Source of the DNA: Planctomycetota bacterium
GTDB taxonomy: Bacteria; Planctomycetota; SZUA-567; H5-PLA8
Reading direction: 5' to 3'
Assembly (NCBI GenBank): GCA_027493525.1
Contig: JAOSKN010000002.1
Coordinates: 1,893,326 to 1,957,325, forward strand
DNA: 64,000 nt
Part shown: positions 32,819 through 41,068 of the stretch, one piece after another
How the letters are laid out: each line of letters opens with the position of its first letter
Position numbering within the stretch: the first letter of the stretch is position 1
Program-made: the position numbers and the translations under genes
Notes under the pieces: model-generated
Databases searched by the model: none
What the model was told of the DNA's origin: nothing
What the model saw: the letters and a program-made list of their open reading frames with translations, nothing else

Positions 32819-33154
32819 CTACCGCTTTTTGCGCTTCGTCCACCGCCTCGCCTGCTTGCGCGTGGATTTGCGCTTCGCCTTCCGCGCCGGCCGCTTCGCA
32901 TCAGGGTTGGCCGCGCAGGCGGACAGCGCGTGCCCCGCTTCCGTCCGCTCCATGCGGACGCCGACCTTGTCCAACGGCGCCCGATGGTGGACGTTGCGCA
33001 TCGCGGCCAGCATGTTCCCAACCGTCGAAAGTTTGACCTTGGCGCGGCGGGCGACGTCCTCCGCCGAGAGCGGGCGGCGCGAGGCAGCCAAAGCATCGAA
33101 GATTCTGCGCATCTTCGAGCCGACGCGGAACGGGTTCTGTAGTCGCTTGGCCAT
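32819..33154 (-). CDS. Small winged-helix DNA-binding protein
   Basis: 111 aa from the ATG at 33154, after AGGGTGAAG. Residues ~14-55 (SKMRRIFDALAASRRPLSAE, DVARRAKVKLSTVGNMLAAM) form a winged helix of the type that separates promoters or primes replication control. The last 30 residues are extremely basic (RKAKRKSTRKQARRWTKRKK) and should bind DNA non-specifically. It lies in a leftward run of four small DNA-binding or zinc proteins with the serine recombinase. The specific role is unknown. Confidence 0.72.
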   Translation of the reverse strand: MAKRLQNPFRVGSKMRRIFDALAASRRPLSAEDVARRAKVKLSTVGNMLAAMRNVHHRAPLDKVGVRMERTEAGHALSACAANPDAKRPARKAKRKSTRKQARRWTKRKKR

Positions 33155-33179
33155 GATCTTCACCCTTTCTGTGCTCGAC

Positions 33180-33425
33180 TCAATCAGGACGCCGTCGGCG
33201 CTTCGACAGGAGCATCCTGTTCAACAAGGCTTGGCGGCGGCGGCGATGCCAGCCTGCATCGCAACGCATGCAGAACCTGACGTCCCCATCCTCCATCCAA
33301 TGGCCCTTTCCACCGCAGACGCCGCAGGGCATCGGGTACGAAGGCATCGGGTGGCCCTTATCCAGAAGGGCCATGATGTCGTCCGCGATCTGACGCCCGA
33401 CTCTCTTGTGCTCTTCCGGCGTCAT
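33180..33425 (-). CDS. Small zinc-ribbon protein
   Basis: 81 aa from the ATG at 33425, which overlaps the stop of the preceding gene (ATGA); the longer frame upstream is out-of-phase noise. The zinc knuckles are CGVCGGKGH and FCMRCDAGW, a C-x2-C...C-x2-C ribbon, followed by a basic tail RRRRQALLNRMLLSKRRRR. The N-terminus EEHKRVGRQIADDIMALLDK is helical. It is probably a nucleic-acid-binding accessory protein of the element; no named family. Confidence 0.72.
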   Translation of the reverse strand: MTPEEHKRVGRQIADDIMALLDKGHPMPSYPMPCGVCGGKGHWMEDGDVRFCMRCDAGWHRRRRQALLNRMLLSKRRRRPD

Positions 33426-33628
33426 CTTTCCCCCTTTTCGCCGTGCCGGATCTGCGCCAGCACCAGCTCGACGGCGCCCTCGGGCGTCCGACCGGACAGC
33501 ACGCTTGCCAGCAGGTGCCTGGTGATCGTGGCCCGCGGCAGGCCCGGGAGGCGCTCGACCACGGCATCCAGCCGCCGGGCCAGTTCGGGCGGCAGGCGAA
33601 TGCAGACGGCGGGTTGAGGCAGGCTCAT
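33422..33628 (-). CDS. Ribbon-helix-helix protein
   Basis: 68 aa from the ATG at 33628. VCIRLPPELARRLDAVVERL followed by GLPRATITRHLLASVLSG is a CopG/Arc-type ribbon-helix-helix, as in partition, plasmid-copy and antitoxin regulators. The open frame continues far upstream but only noise precedes this start. It is the first gene of the leftward operon with the zinc-ribbon protein. The 327-bp gap on its right separates it from a divergent MerR-like gene, so each could regulate the other. Confidence 0.78.
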   Translation of the reverse strand: MSLPQPAVCIRLPPELARRLDAVVERLPGLPRATITRHLLASVLSGRTPEGAVELVLAQIRHGEKGER

Positions 33629-33955
33629 CGGACAGACCCCTCCCCATGGAAGGGCAGGCCCAGCGGACACCCGGCTTTGCCGACTTCGACGATCGGCGAA
33701 AGGCGTGGTGGCCGTGGCCGGCCAGGGCATCAAGGAAAGCCTCGCCATCTCCGCGAAACGGCGGGATTTCCGCATCGCCCGCGGGCCAGCCGACATGAGC
33801 GGGTGTCGTATGCGTAAGTCGTTATTCTGTCGGTGGCGGGCGGGAAAGTTTATTTGCGCGTCGATCTTCGGGTTGAGCGTTCGCGAACCGCGCCTGCGCC
33901 CAGCAGGGATGGCCGCGGCCGGCCACGTACCCAATCGAAGAGGAGGAAAGCGGTC
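33629..33955. other. Divergent promoter region
   Basis: 327 bases between the leftward ribbon-helix-helix gene and the rightward MerR-like gene. I see no gene here, only weak palindromes such as GGCCGCGGCC near 33911. It must contain two divergent promoters. Confidence 0.45.
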
Positions 33956-34303
33956 ATGGACAGCATGAATGAAAACGCCGTTTACAGGCCCAAGGCGCCG
34001 GCAGGGAGCGTCACCAGCGGGACGGTCTTGCGTCGCTTGGGCCTCTCGCGTCCGAGGCTCCGGTACCTCGTCGCAAAGGGTTACCTGGCGCCCGTGCCCG
34101 TCGGCGATGGGGCGAAACTTTGGCATGCCTTCCCGCCAGAGGAGGTCGAGTTCCTTCAGGAACTCTTGCGAGCACAGGACGCCGGCTACACGCTGAAGGC
34201 CGCCGCCGCGCTGGCGCGGCGGCGGGCGGAGCCGCGGCAAGAGGGGAGCGTCGAGGTCGAGAAGAGCGAAACGCCGCCGGATGATTCGTGGCTCAACGGA
34301 TGA
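33956..34303 (+). CDS. MerR-like helix-turn-helix protein
   Basis: 115 aa from the ATG at 33956, chosen because of the strong AGGAGGAAAG just before it; the open frame begins 41 codons earlier without support. SGTVLRRLGLSRPRLRYLVA and KGYLAPVPVGDGAKLWHAFP are the helix-turn-helix and wing of a MerR/excisionase fold. FPPEEVEFLQELLRAQDAGY and TLKAAAALARRRA form the dimerisation helix. There is no effector domain, so it is a small DNA-binding regulator or excision factor. Confidence 0.8.
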   Translation: MDSMNENAVYRPKAPAGSVTSGTVLRRLGLSRPRLRYLVAKGYLAPVPVGDGAKLWHAFPPEEVEFLQELLRAQDAGYTLKAAAALARRRAEPRQEGSVEVEKSETPPDDSWLNG

Positions 34304-34537
34304 TCAGATGACCGGCGCGAAGGTTGCCACATTGGCAACCTTCGCGCAGCCTCCATGCTGGAGCACAAGCGCCGCGTTACCTTCCGCAGAATTCTTGGGG
34401 AAGTTCCACGACACATAATCATCGCCCTTGGCATATCCGAAGATTACTCGCTGACCAGAAGACCGACTGGGGAGAGATTCGAGCGTCCTCCATTTTGTCA
34501 TTGAAATGTACAGCACAAATTGCGCCGGCGTCGCCAT
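34304..34537 (-). CDS. Possible small protein, 77 aa
   Basis: The frame encodes a plausible mix (AQFVLYISMTKWRTLESLPS, VIFGYAKGDDYVSWNFPKNS) with low GC at its start compared with its neighbours. The 3' end is the long hairpin at 34315-34347, so the last ~12 residues are structure-constrained. No domain and no clear ribosome site. It could be a fragment of a larger gene lost at the 34.5-kb junction. Confidence 0.35.
   Translation of the reverse strand: MATPAQFVLYISMTKWRTLESLPSRSSGQRVIFGYAKGDDYVSWNFPKNSAEGNAALVLQHGGCAKVANVATFAPVI
34315..34347. terminator. 14-bp perfect hairpin between convergent genes
   Basis: GCGCGAAGGTTGCC pairs perfectly with its complement across a 5-base loop (ACATT). 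It begins 12 bases after the MerR-like gene stop. The strong stem between convergent frames suits a bidirectional terminator, though no T-run follows. Confidence 0.6.
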
Positions 34538-34539
34538 CG

Positions 34540-34755
34540 AGAACTGTCCCCGGGACAGAAAGACATCCGCGGGACACTTATGCGCTACGGCCCCAACGAG
34601 TTACAAGGCGAACTCCGCTCCCCTCTCCCCCACCCCCTGGTACCCCTATAGTAGGAAGGGACAGGGGAGAGAGGGGTTTGGTTTTCGTCATGTAACTACA
34701 TACAGCGCAAGGTCATAACTGTCCCGCAGACCTTATCTGTCCCTGGGGACAGTTC
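34540..34755. repeat. Cluster of TGTCCC/GGGACA motifs including two palindromes
   Basis: CTGTCCCCGGGACAG (34544-34558) and CTGTCCCTGGGGACAG (34737-34752) are near-perfect palindromes of one motif. Further half-sites occur between them (GCGGGACAC, AGGGACAGGGG, AACTGTCCCGCAG). The stretch 34538-34989 otherwise contains no gene I can support and precedes the ribbon-helix-helix gene and the PrimPol gene. It is a good candidate for an operator array or origin. Confidence 0.6.
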
Positions 34756-34989
34756 CTGTAGCCCCTCTCTGAGAAGTCCATCTTCCGGTTGGTCGGCTGG
34801 TGTAGCGCCGTCTTCGCCGCTTTCTCCTTCTTCTCTGCCTTGACCGGCCAAGCTGGCGCTTGTCCCGCATGCGCCCCTTCGGACGCCTGGAAATATCTTC
34901 CAAGAAAAATCCCATGAAAATCCAGGCTCCAGAAAGGAGCGGGCCTGGGCGGCTCTGTATGATCCGAATGAGCCAGGAGAATATAGACC

Positions 34990-35205
34990 ATGCAGAACGC
35001 GCCACAGTCATTGAAGAGGGAACGCTACGAGACCGTTTCCTTCTACTTGCCGTCGAGCCTCAAGGGGCGCATCGACGCGCTGGTCATCGCCCACGCGACG
35101 AACCGCAGTTACGCGGGGATGATTTTGTTGCTGGAGGGCCTCAAGGCTTACGAGCGCCTGGAGGGCGCCGCGGCAGGCCATGCAATTGGCGCGGCGCGGG
35201 ACTGA
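34990..35205 (+). CDS. Small ribbon-helix-helix-like protein
   Basis: 71 aa, with AGGAG 9 bases before the ATG. RYETVSFYLPSSLKGRIDAL followed by VIAHATNRSYAGMILLLEGL fits a ribbon-helix-helix dimer unit; the C-terminus is Ala/Gly-rich. It is followed within a few bases by a strong terminator, so it forms a one-gene unit. The upstream CTGTCCC palindromes are plausible binding sites, which would make it autoregulatory. Such proteins commonly control copy number or relaxation in mobile elements. Confidence 0.75.
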   Translation: MQNAPQSLKRERYETVSFYLPSSLKGRIDALVIAHATNRSYAGMILLLEGLKAYERLEGAAAGHAIGAARD

Positions 35206-35209
35206 AAAG

Positions 35210-35239
35210 AAGAAGGCCGCCCGGACAGGCGGCCTTCTT
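35210..35239 (+). terminator. Rho-independent-type terminator
   Basis: AAGAAGGCCGCC pairs with GGCGGCCTTCTT (12 bp) around a 6-base loop (CGGACA), 5 bases after the ribbon-helix-helix stop. The A-rich left arm and T-containing right arm make it a good terminator despite the short T-tract. Confidence 0.8.
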
Positions 35240-35338
35240 AGGTTGCAGGGCAGGCGAGGTGCCCCGTCATGATTACCTATTGTAATTATACCGACGCGGC
35301 GCCGCCCGCCCCTGCTGGTTATGGAAGGGGAAACGGAA

Positions 35339-38047
35339 ATGGGCGGTATTCATCCGGACATCGCGGCCATGGGGCCGCTGGCCCCCAAGGCTGACATCGA
35401 GAACGTCAGACTCGGGTTGAACGAACTTTTCTCGCGGCTGTTCCTGCCGCATGATGGCGTCGAGATCCGCCTGCTCAAGGAATATCACCACGCCGGAAGC
35501 GCCAAGCGTCCCTCCGGCTTCTACTCCGCCGCGGAGTCCCACTGGTTCGGCGGAAGGCCGAGCGCCAATGCCGTGCCCTTCGGCGCCGCCGCCAAGCATC
35601 TGGTGGCCTGGAACGTCGAGCCTGGCCTGAACGCGTACTTCGGGGTCAATCCGCGCAAGGTCGTCCTGAACGGGGACGGCGAGGCCGTCTCGACGAGCGA
35701 CAAGGGCGGCAAGAAGACCGACATCGACCGCGTCGTCTGCCTGCACGCCGACCTGGACGGCATCCCGCCGGAGGCGGCGCTGGAGTTGGCGGCGAAGGCC
35801 GGTCTTGAACTGGTGCTGGTCGGTTCCGGCGTCGGCTCCCACGGATACGTCCTGCTCAAGAACTCCATCCCGCTGGAGGCGCCCGGCAATGTCGCCCTCG
35901 CCGAGCGCCTGAACCGGCGGCTGGGCCTGCTCTTCGGGGAGAAGCTTTCCGACAAGGGCAGCGACCACGCCCACGACGTCAGCCGCATCCTGCGCGTGCC
36001 CGCCTTGATAAACTGGCCCAACGAGGCCAAGCGCAAGAAGGGCCGCGTCCCCGTGCTCTGCGGGCCGCTCCTGACGACCGACCGCCGTTACGCCCTTGAG
36101 GAACTTGACGCGCTGTTGCCAGCGTTGCCCGATGAGCGACCCGCCTTCGCGGCGGGCTTCGGCGCGCCGGAGGGCAAGGGGAACGAAACCGAGCCGGAGG
36201 CGGGGCCGGTCTTCTCGGGCGGGTTCTCCGGCGAGGAGGAGTCCGCGCATCCCGCCGTCGATCAGCGGGTCGCGGCCGAGTGCCTGGAGATGGCGGGCGC
36301 GGACGAGCGCCTGCGCCGCCTGTCGGCGAACCTGGACAACATCGTCCGCAAGTTCTACGCGGGGGAGCCGTCCGCGTACTGGTCGGGTCAGTCACCGCGT
36401 GGGGAGCGGGCGCGCAGGCTGGCGGCGCTGGGCTGGAAGTTCGGCGTCGGCCTGGACGCGCTCATCGCCTGGGCGCATGGCAAGGGCGGTGCCATCGAGG
36501 CCGACGCCGCGTACTGGCGGACGTACCAGGAGCGCTACCTGGCGCCCCATCATCCCGAGGGGCATGGGCTGGTCGAGCGCCCGCCCGCGTGCGCGGGCGA
36601 GCCGGGCGATGAGCGCCCCTTGTACCGGCCGCCGTCCTGGTCGGAGGTGCGCGAGGCCGTCCGAGGATCACCGCTCGCCATCTATGTCGAGGAGGCGGCC
36701 CGTCTCGGCCCGGGCCTGCCGGAGGACGTCCTGCTGCTCGACGCCCTGATGGTCGCCTCGCTTGCGGTGGCCCAGAGCGGCGCGCAGGTCTTCCTGGCCG
36801 GCGATGATCGCGAGAAGGGCATCGCCTTCAACCTGTACGGGTTGAAGGTCATGCGGAGCGGCTCCGGCAAGGGCGAGACGACCGGCCTGGCCATGGAGGT
36901 GCTGAAGCGGCTGGGCGTGTCGAGGCTCATGGGCCATTCGCAACCCGCCATCGTCTCCTCGATGAAGTCCCAGAACGCGCCCCGCGGCTACTACTACCTC
37001 CCCGAGATATCCGGCTGGCTCGACGCAACGAATGCGGCCTCGCGGCAGATGGCGAACTTCTTCCTGGAGGCGTTCGACCTCGGCGAGGCCGAGTACAGCA
37101 CGCGCCCGGGCGGCAAGGACTGCATCTTGAAGGTTGAGAATGCGTTCCCGTCGCTGTACGCCGAGGGCCAGCCGTCCATCGTCGAGCAGGCCGTCGGCGC
37201 GACCGTGCTGGGCGCGGGCTTCATCGCCAGGCTCCTGGTGGCGTTCCCGCCGCCCACCAAGGGGCGCTTCAAGGTCATGGGCGCCCCGAGCAGGACGCGG
37301 ATCGCGTCCGCCTACGAGCCGTATACGCAGGCGCGGCGCGGGCTGCGGATCGAGTTCGAGCGGGCCTTCAGTTCCCGCGGCGCCGAGTACGCCGACGCCG
37401 GCCAGATGACCGACGGCGAGTTGAGTTGCTGGCAGAGGCTGGAGGGCCAGAGCATTCCGAAGTTCGGCGGGCTTCTGGCCCCTGATTGCCTGGAGACCGG
37501 CCGCCTGACCCGCGAGGCGCTGGATCGCGGCGCCGTGGTGGCGGACTGGTACTTCGCGCAATCCCAGCGCCTGCTGGGCATCGTCCACTGCGAACGCGGC
37601 GAGGGCCGGCGGTGCCGCGCCGAGCGCTACATCGCCGAGCATCCGGGGTGCTCGGAGCGCGATCTCCTGCGCTTCCTGAAATGCTCCCGCCGAGACTATG
37701 ACCAGGACGTCGCCGCCACCATCGAGATGCGCGGCGGCGCGTGCCGCAAGGAAGAGCGGCGCTCCGGGCGCAAGGGCCTCTTCTGGTATCCTGCCCCCAT
37801 CGCGGCGGTCAGCGCGGAATCCCACATGGCCGACTTGACGCCCGTGCCGCCACCGCGGCCCGTCATCGTCGCGGAAAAAGAAGACGCCAAGTCATCAGGC
37901 AAGTCAGACCTGCCAGAGCCTCTATTCGCGGAGAGTCCGCCCGCCGCACCCGAAGCCCTCCAAGAGGACGACGAGTGGTTCGGCTTGAGTTCCGCGAAAA
38001 TGGATGAGGAAGATTATGCCGGCCTGACTGACGCCGACTTCGGCTAA
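35339..38047 (+). CDS. PrimPol (archaeo-eukaryotic primase) / DUF3987-like helicase fusion
   Basis: 902 aa from the ATG at 35339; the ATG 18 bases earlier has no ribosome site, whereas GAAGGGGAAACGGA precedes this one. The N-terminal primase shows the three AEP motifs: DxD in CLHADLDGIPP (~137-139), the SxH-type GVGSHGYVLLK (~168), and HDVSRILRVPALINW (~214). The C-terminal half (from ~450, SWSEVREAVRGSPLAIYVEE) is a DUF3987-type ATPase with Walker A SGSGKGETTG near 511 and IVSSMKSQNAPRGYYYLPEI. The extreme C-terminus is a winged-helix-like segment (CSERDLLRFLKCSRRDYDQD) and an acidic tail. Such fusions replicate phages, satellites and integrative elements. It is the third replication module in the window. 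Confidence 0.85.
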   Translation: MGGIHPDIAAMGPLAPKADIENVRLGLNELFSRLFLPHDGVEIRLLKEYHHAGSAKRPSGFYSAAESHWFGGRPSANAVPFGAAAKHLVAWNVEPGLNAYFGVNPRKVVLNGDGEAVSTSDKGGKKTDIDRVVCLHADLDGIPPEAALELAAKAGLELVLVGSGVGSHGYVLLKNSIPLEAPGNVALAERLNRRLGLLFGEKLSDKGSDHAHDVSRILRVPALINWPNEAKRKKGRVPVLCGPLLTTDRRYALEELDALLPALPDERPAFAAGFGAPEGKGNETEPEAGPVFSGGFSGEEESAHPAVDQRVAAECLEMAGADERLRRLSANLDNIVRKFYAGEPSAYWSGQSPRGERARRLAALGWKFGVGLDALIAWAHGKGGAIEADAAYWRTYQERYLAPHHPEGHGLVERPPACAGEPGDERPLYRPPSWSEVREAVRGSPLAIYVEEAARLGPGLPEDVLLLDALMVASLAVAQSGAQVFLAGDDREKGIAFNLYGLKVMRSGSGKGETTGLAMEVLKRLGVSRLMGHSQPAIVSSMKSQNAPRGYYYLPEISGWLDATNAASRQMANFFLEAFDLGEAEYSTRPGGKDCILKVENAFPSLYAEGQPSIVEQAVGATVLGAGFIARLLVAFPPPTKGRFKVMGAPSRTRIASAYEPYTQARRGLRIEFERAFSSRGAEYADAGQMTDGELSCWQRLEGQSIPKFGGLLAPDCLETGRLTREALDRGAVVADWYFAQSQRLLGIVHCERGEGRRCRAERYIAEHPGCSERDLLRFLKCSRRDYDQDVAATIEMRGGACRKEERRSGRKGLFWYPAPIAAVSAESHMADLTPVPPPRPVIVAEKEDAKSSGKSDLPEPLFAESPPAAPEALQEDDEWFGLSSAKMDEEDYAGLTDADFG

Positions 38048-38061
38048 CAACCCCAAGCGGC

Positions 38062-38640
38062 TCAGGGAGTCTCGCCAGACACACTGGTGATCTTCTTCCT
38101 GAGCCTGTCGAGCGAATCCACCAAGGCCCCGCGTTGGGCCGCATCGGTCCACGTCACGTTCCCGCTCTCGAAGAGCAGGAAGCGAACAACATCAAGGACG
38201 TCCGACGCCATTTCTCGGAACCCCTCCAGTCTCAGAATCCAGAACCTGGGCAAGAAGTGGATGAACTCGTTGCGAAACCGGTGCAAGTCCTTTAGCGACT
38301 TCCTTTGCTGTTCGGTCAACGCCAACTTCCTCGACCCCGCGAACCGGAGCATCTGATCGGAGAGGCAAAGGTCCAACAGCGCGGGAAACTCATCAAGCCT
38401 CTCGCTGGGAAGCGTCCCGCCGCCGCGCAGCGCGGCGTACACCTTCTCGCCTTTCCTGAGGATGTTCGTCCCGGAGGAGTCCGACGCCGCCTCAATCATC
38501 GCGTTCTGAAGGACGTTATCCAGCGCGATGATGATCCACTTCCACGCGTACCCGTCGCCGTCCAGCTTCAGGGCCTGCTCGTGCAGAAAATCCAGCCCAC
38601 GACTGATTTCATTCAGCGTATCCGTCCGGATTGCATTCAT
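38062..38640 (-). CDS. HEPN-like protein
   Basis: 192 aa from the ATG at 38640, with GGGAG 7 bases upstream; the frame is open for 20 more codons. It is all-helical, with R123-x4-H128 in LHRFRNEFIHFLPRFWI, the Rx4-6H motif of HEPN RNases. SRGLDFLHEQALKLDGDGYA and ALDNVLQNAMIEAASDS fit the N-terminal helices. HEPN proteins act as RNase toxins or in phage defence. No minimal nucleotidyltransferase partner is adjacent, so pairing is unclear. It is convergent with the PrimPol gene. Confidence 0.55.
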   Translation of the reverse strand: MNAIRTDTLNEISRGLDFLHEQALKLDGDGYAWKWIIIALDNVLQNAMIEAASDSSGTNILRKGEKVYAALRGGGTLPSERLDEFPALLDLCLSDQMLRFAGSRKLALTEQQRKSLKDLHRFRNEFIHFLPRFWILRLEGFREMASDVLDVVRFLLFESGNVTWTDAAQRGALVDSLDRLRKKITSVSGETP

Positions 38641-38721
38641 GGCAGGCTCCCGGGCAATGCGCATCTCTGGAAGACGTCGGAACAGGTCTGATCGTAGCAC
38701 GCAAGGCCCAAGAGGGGCACT

Positions 38722-40218
38722 TCAGGCTGCTCGTTTGATGATCGCACATATCCGCCGAGCCATCAGCGCCCGCCGAACCGCGCCCACCGCCGCCGTCAGC
38801 GCCCGCGGCGCTTGGCCGGTCTGACGCGCCAGCTCTCCGCGCCGAGCGGGATCGCTGACCACCTCCAGCACGCGCCTGTCCACCTCGCGCGCGACGCTGG
38901 CCCAGCCGATCTCGCGGATGACCTCGGCCGTCTCCGCGTCGATCGTCCCGAGGTATTGCTCGACGTCGGCCGGCGTGGGATTCGGGCTGCGCGCCAGCAT
39001 CAGGCCTACCGCGTGCTCGGCCTCGTAACCGGGCCGGGCAAATAGTTGCTCGACCACCTGCCGATACAGATCGGCGCCGCCGCCATGCGACAGGGCCAGT
39101 TCGCCCGCCCAACCCGGCGCCGCTTCCGGCGCCCTTGGGAGCGGGCGTTGCTCGCCGCCGGCGCCCGGCCCCTGGAGCGAGCGCATCGACGGTAGACCGA
39201 GCACGCGCTCGACGGTCTGGATGCCGTAGGGCTTCATCGCGCCCTTGGGGATGTAGTACGGCGAGCCAGGCTCCCGCCATTGGTCAGCCGGCACGCCAGC
39301 CTGCTCGAACAACGCCTTCGCGGAGCGCCACGAGATGACGTCCTTGACCACGAAAGGGTTGTCAGGACGAATTTTCCGTACCATCTGCTCCCACCATGCT
39401 CGCGCCGGCCCGTAACGCCGGTCGAGGTCGGCCCGATACAGCGCGTTGACGGCCGCCGCGAACGGCAAGCCCGCGAGTTCTGGCGGCAATGTCCCCGTGC
39501 CCTTCATCTCCTCGTACTGCTTCAGCGCGGGCCGAAGAGCCGACATGATCGCGGCGTCCTGGGCGTTCAGCGGACGACGCCCCGCCATCTCGCGGATCTG
39601 TTTTCTCATCTCGGGGAGCACAATCTTGGAAAGGTAGCCCAAGATGTTCCTGGGCGGGCGAAGCACCTTGATTTGGGCCCCCGGGAACGCCTCGACCAGC
39701 ATTCCGGCGTTCGCGTATGCGATGTCCGGCATCGCGCCAGTGCGCGCTGGGCCGAGGCCCAGATGAACGGGCAAGTCGTGGCGGGTCAGGAGCGCGTTGA
39801 GTTCCTTGAGAAGGACGTTCGCGTCGGTCGCTTTCAAGTAGCGTTGTGACTGGCGCATTCTTTCCTGCAACGCCGGCGTCAGCAGCCCCCAGAGCCGCCT
39901 ACCCGCTTCGTTGCGTCCGCCGAGCAGCGCGCCGAGCAGCGCCTGCCAATCCCCTTGCACGCGATGGAGGCGGGCCACACCGGATTCCCGCAACGCCCGG
40001 CCCAGCGCCTCCCGCGCCAGCGTGTCGACGTCGGTTCCGTCGAGGCTGGCGCCGCCGGCCGCCCGCCAGACCATGGCGCGCAGGCGCTCGCCCGCCAGCG
40101 CGTAAATGTCCTCGAAGGCCCGCTCGCGCTCGGACTCGGTCTTCGCCGCGTCGTATAGGGCGACCAGGCCGTCCAGCATGCCGAGGTCGATCTGCCCGCC
40201 GGCGAGGATGATGATCAC
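38722..40218 (-). CDS. Hypothetical protein, 498 aa
   Basis: A long, evenly protein-like frame rich in helix-forming residues: LDGLVALYDAAKTESERERA, LRPPRNILGYLSKIVLPEMR, DNPFVVKDVISWRSAKALFE. No catalytic motif, signal peptide or membrane segment can be seen. A Pro/Gly-rich hinge near residue 345-375 (LQGPGAGGEQRPLPRAPEAA) separates two helical halves. It begins 4 bases after the end of the LexA-like gene in the same direction, so the two form an operon. Its role is unknown; a structural or defence-associated protein of the element is possible. Confidence 0.68.
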   Translation of the reverse strand: MIIILAGGQIDLGMLDGLVALYDAAKTESERERAFEDIYALAGERLRAMVWRAAGGASLDGTDVDTLAREALGRALRESGVARLHRVQGDWQALLGALLGGRNEAGRRLWGLLTPALQERMRQSQRYLKATDANVLLKELNALLTRHDLPVHLGLGPARTGAMPDIAYANAGMLVEAFPGAQIKVLRPPRNILGYLSKIVLPEMRKQIREMAGRRPLNAQDAAIMSALRPALKQYEEMKGTGTLPPELAGLPFAAAVNALYRADLDRRYGPARAWWEQMVRKIRPDNPFVVKDVISWRSAKALFEQAGVPADQWREPGSPYYIPKGAMKPYGIQTVERVLGLPSMRSLQGPGAGGEQRPLPRAPEAAPGWAGELALSHGGGADLYRQVVEQLFARPGYEAEHAVGLMLARSPNPTPADVEQYLGTIDAETAEVIREIGWASVAREVDRRVLEVVSDPARRGELARQTGQAPRALTAAVGAVRRALMARRICAIIKRAA

Positions 40219-40222
40219 GCGA

Positions 40223-40863
40223 TTACCCGGCCTGCCCGCCGCGCAGGATGGAGAGGATTCCGTCGCGGGCCGTCGGGTCGTCCTGCCCGAACGCGGCCTT
40301 GACTTCCTCCGCCGGGATGCCCCTCGACCGCATCAGCGCCTTGAGCGCCGCCCACGGATCAGGATCGCCCAGCGCCCCGGGCATCATCTCGATCCCCGGC
40401 GACGCCCCTTCATCAGCCGCAGCGCGCCGCGCCCCTGGAGGTGGTGCAGGTGCTCCCGGGCCGTCATGGGGTTCAGGCCCAGCGCCTCGCCCAGCTCCTT
40501 CTGCGTGGGCGGCACCCCGTGCGCGTCCATGTGCGCCCGGATGGCCTCCAGGATTCTGCGCTGGGCGGGGGTGATGGGGATGGCCGCCTGGCGGCGAAGG
40601 CCGGGTTCGCCATGAGCGTTCTCGTCGCCCTGCGCGTCCTCCAGCATCGACAGCCCCAGCGGCGTCAGGACCACGACCTCGTCGTCCTGCCCGTCCGCTG
40701 CCGAGCGCAGTTCGCGCAGGCCATGGCAGTTCGCCGTGACCCAGTTGTCCCTGGGCGTCTTGCCTTCCGCGGGCCTGCCTTTGTTGCCGAGACAAGCGAC
40801 GTTCCGCCAAACCCACCGCGCCATCGACTCTCTTTCCGGCATCGCATGCGCCTCCTTGCCCAT
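40223..40863 (-). CDS. LexA-like repressor (DNA-binding part), frameshifted
   Basis: Two frames are required. From the ATG at 40863 (GKEAHAMPERESMARWVW) the protein runs through a LexA-type winged helix: ITPAQRRILEAIRAHMDAHG, VPPTQKELGEALGLNPMTAR, EHLHHLQGRGALRLMKG. It should then continue with ASPGIEMM, as LexA does (GASRGI), but that is in another frame, which ends at 40223 as AEEVKAAFGQDDPTARDGIL and so on. The break is at C4 (40405-40408); one more base rejoins the frames. The restored protein ends 4 bases before the next gene. There is no LexA protease domain, only a short helical C-terminus. Confidence 0.75.
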
Positions 40864-41068
40864 GTCCTCGCTCTTGGATTCGGGCTGGAGAGCGCACGAA
40901 CCTCTTCCCGAGGGGCCGTCAGGCGCACGAAAACGCCTTCCGAGGCGCACGAATTGATCGTGTTTCCCGCTTCTGGACGCACGCGGGGCATCGACCTTTG
41001 CGCCGACGCCGGCTCCTGGGGCTGCGGGCCATCGGAGACGACCGCCATCATGGGCAAAAAAACACCGG

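Noticed and set aside
31669..33036. 455-codon plus-strand frame opposite toxin and serine recombinase
   Set aside because: Antisense to two genes with recognizable families; no independent support.
34713..34991. 92-codon minus-strand frame before the ribbon-helix-helix gene
   Set aside because: It covers the TGTCCC motif array, has no ribosome site and no domain, and opposes the promoter needed by the gene at 34990.
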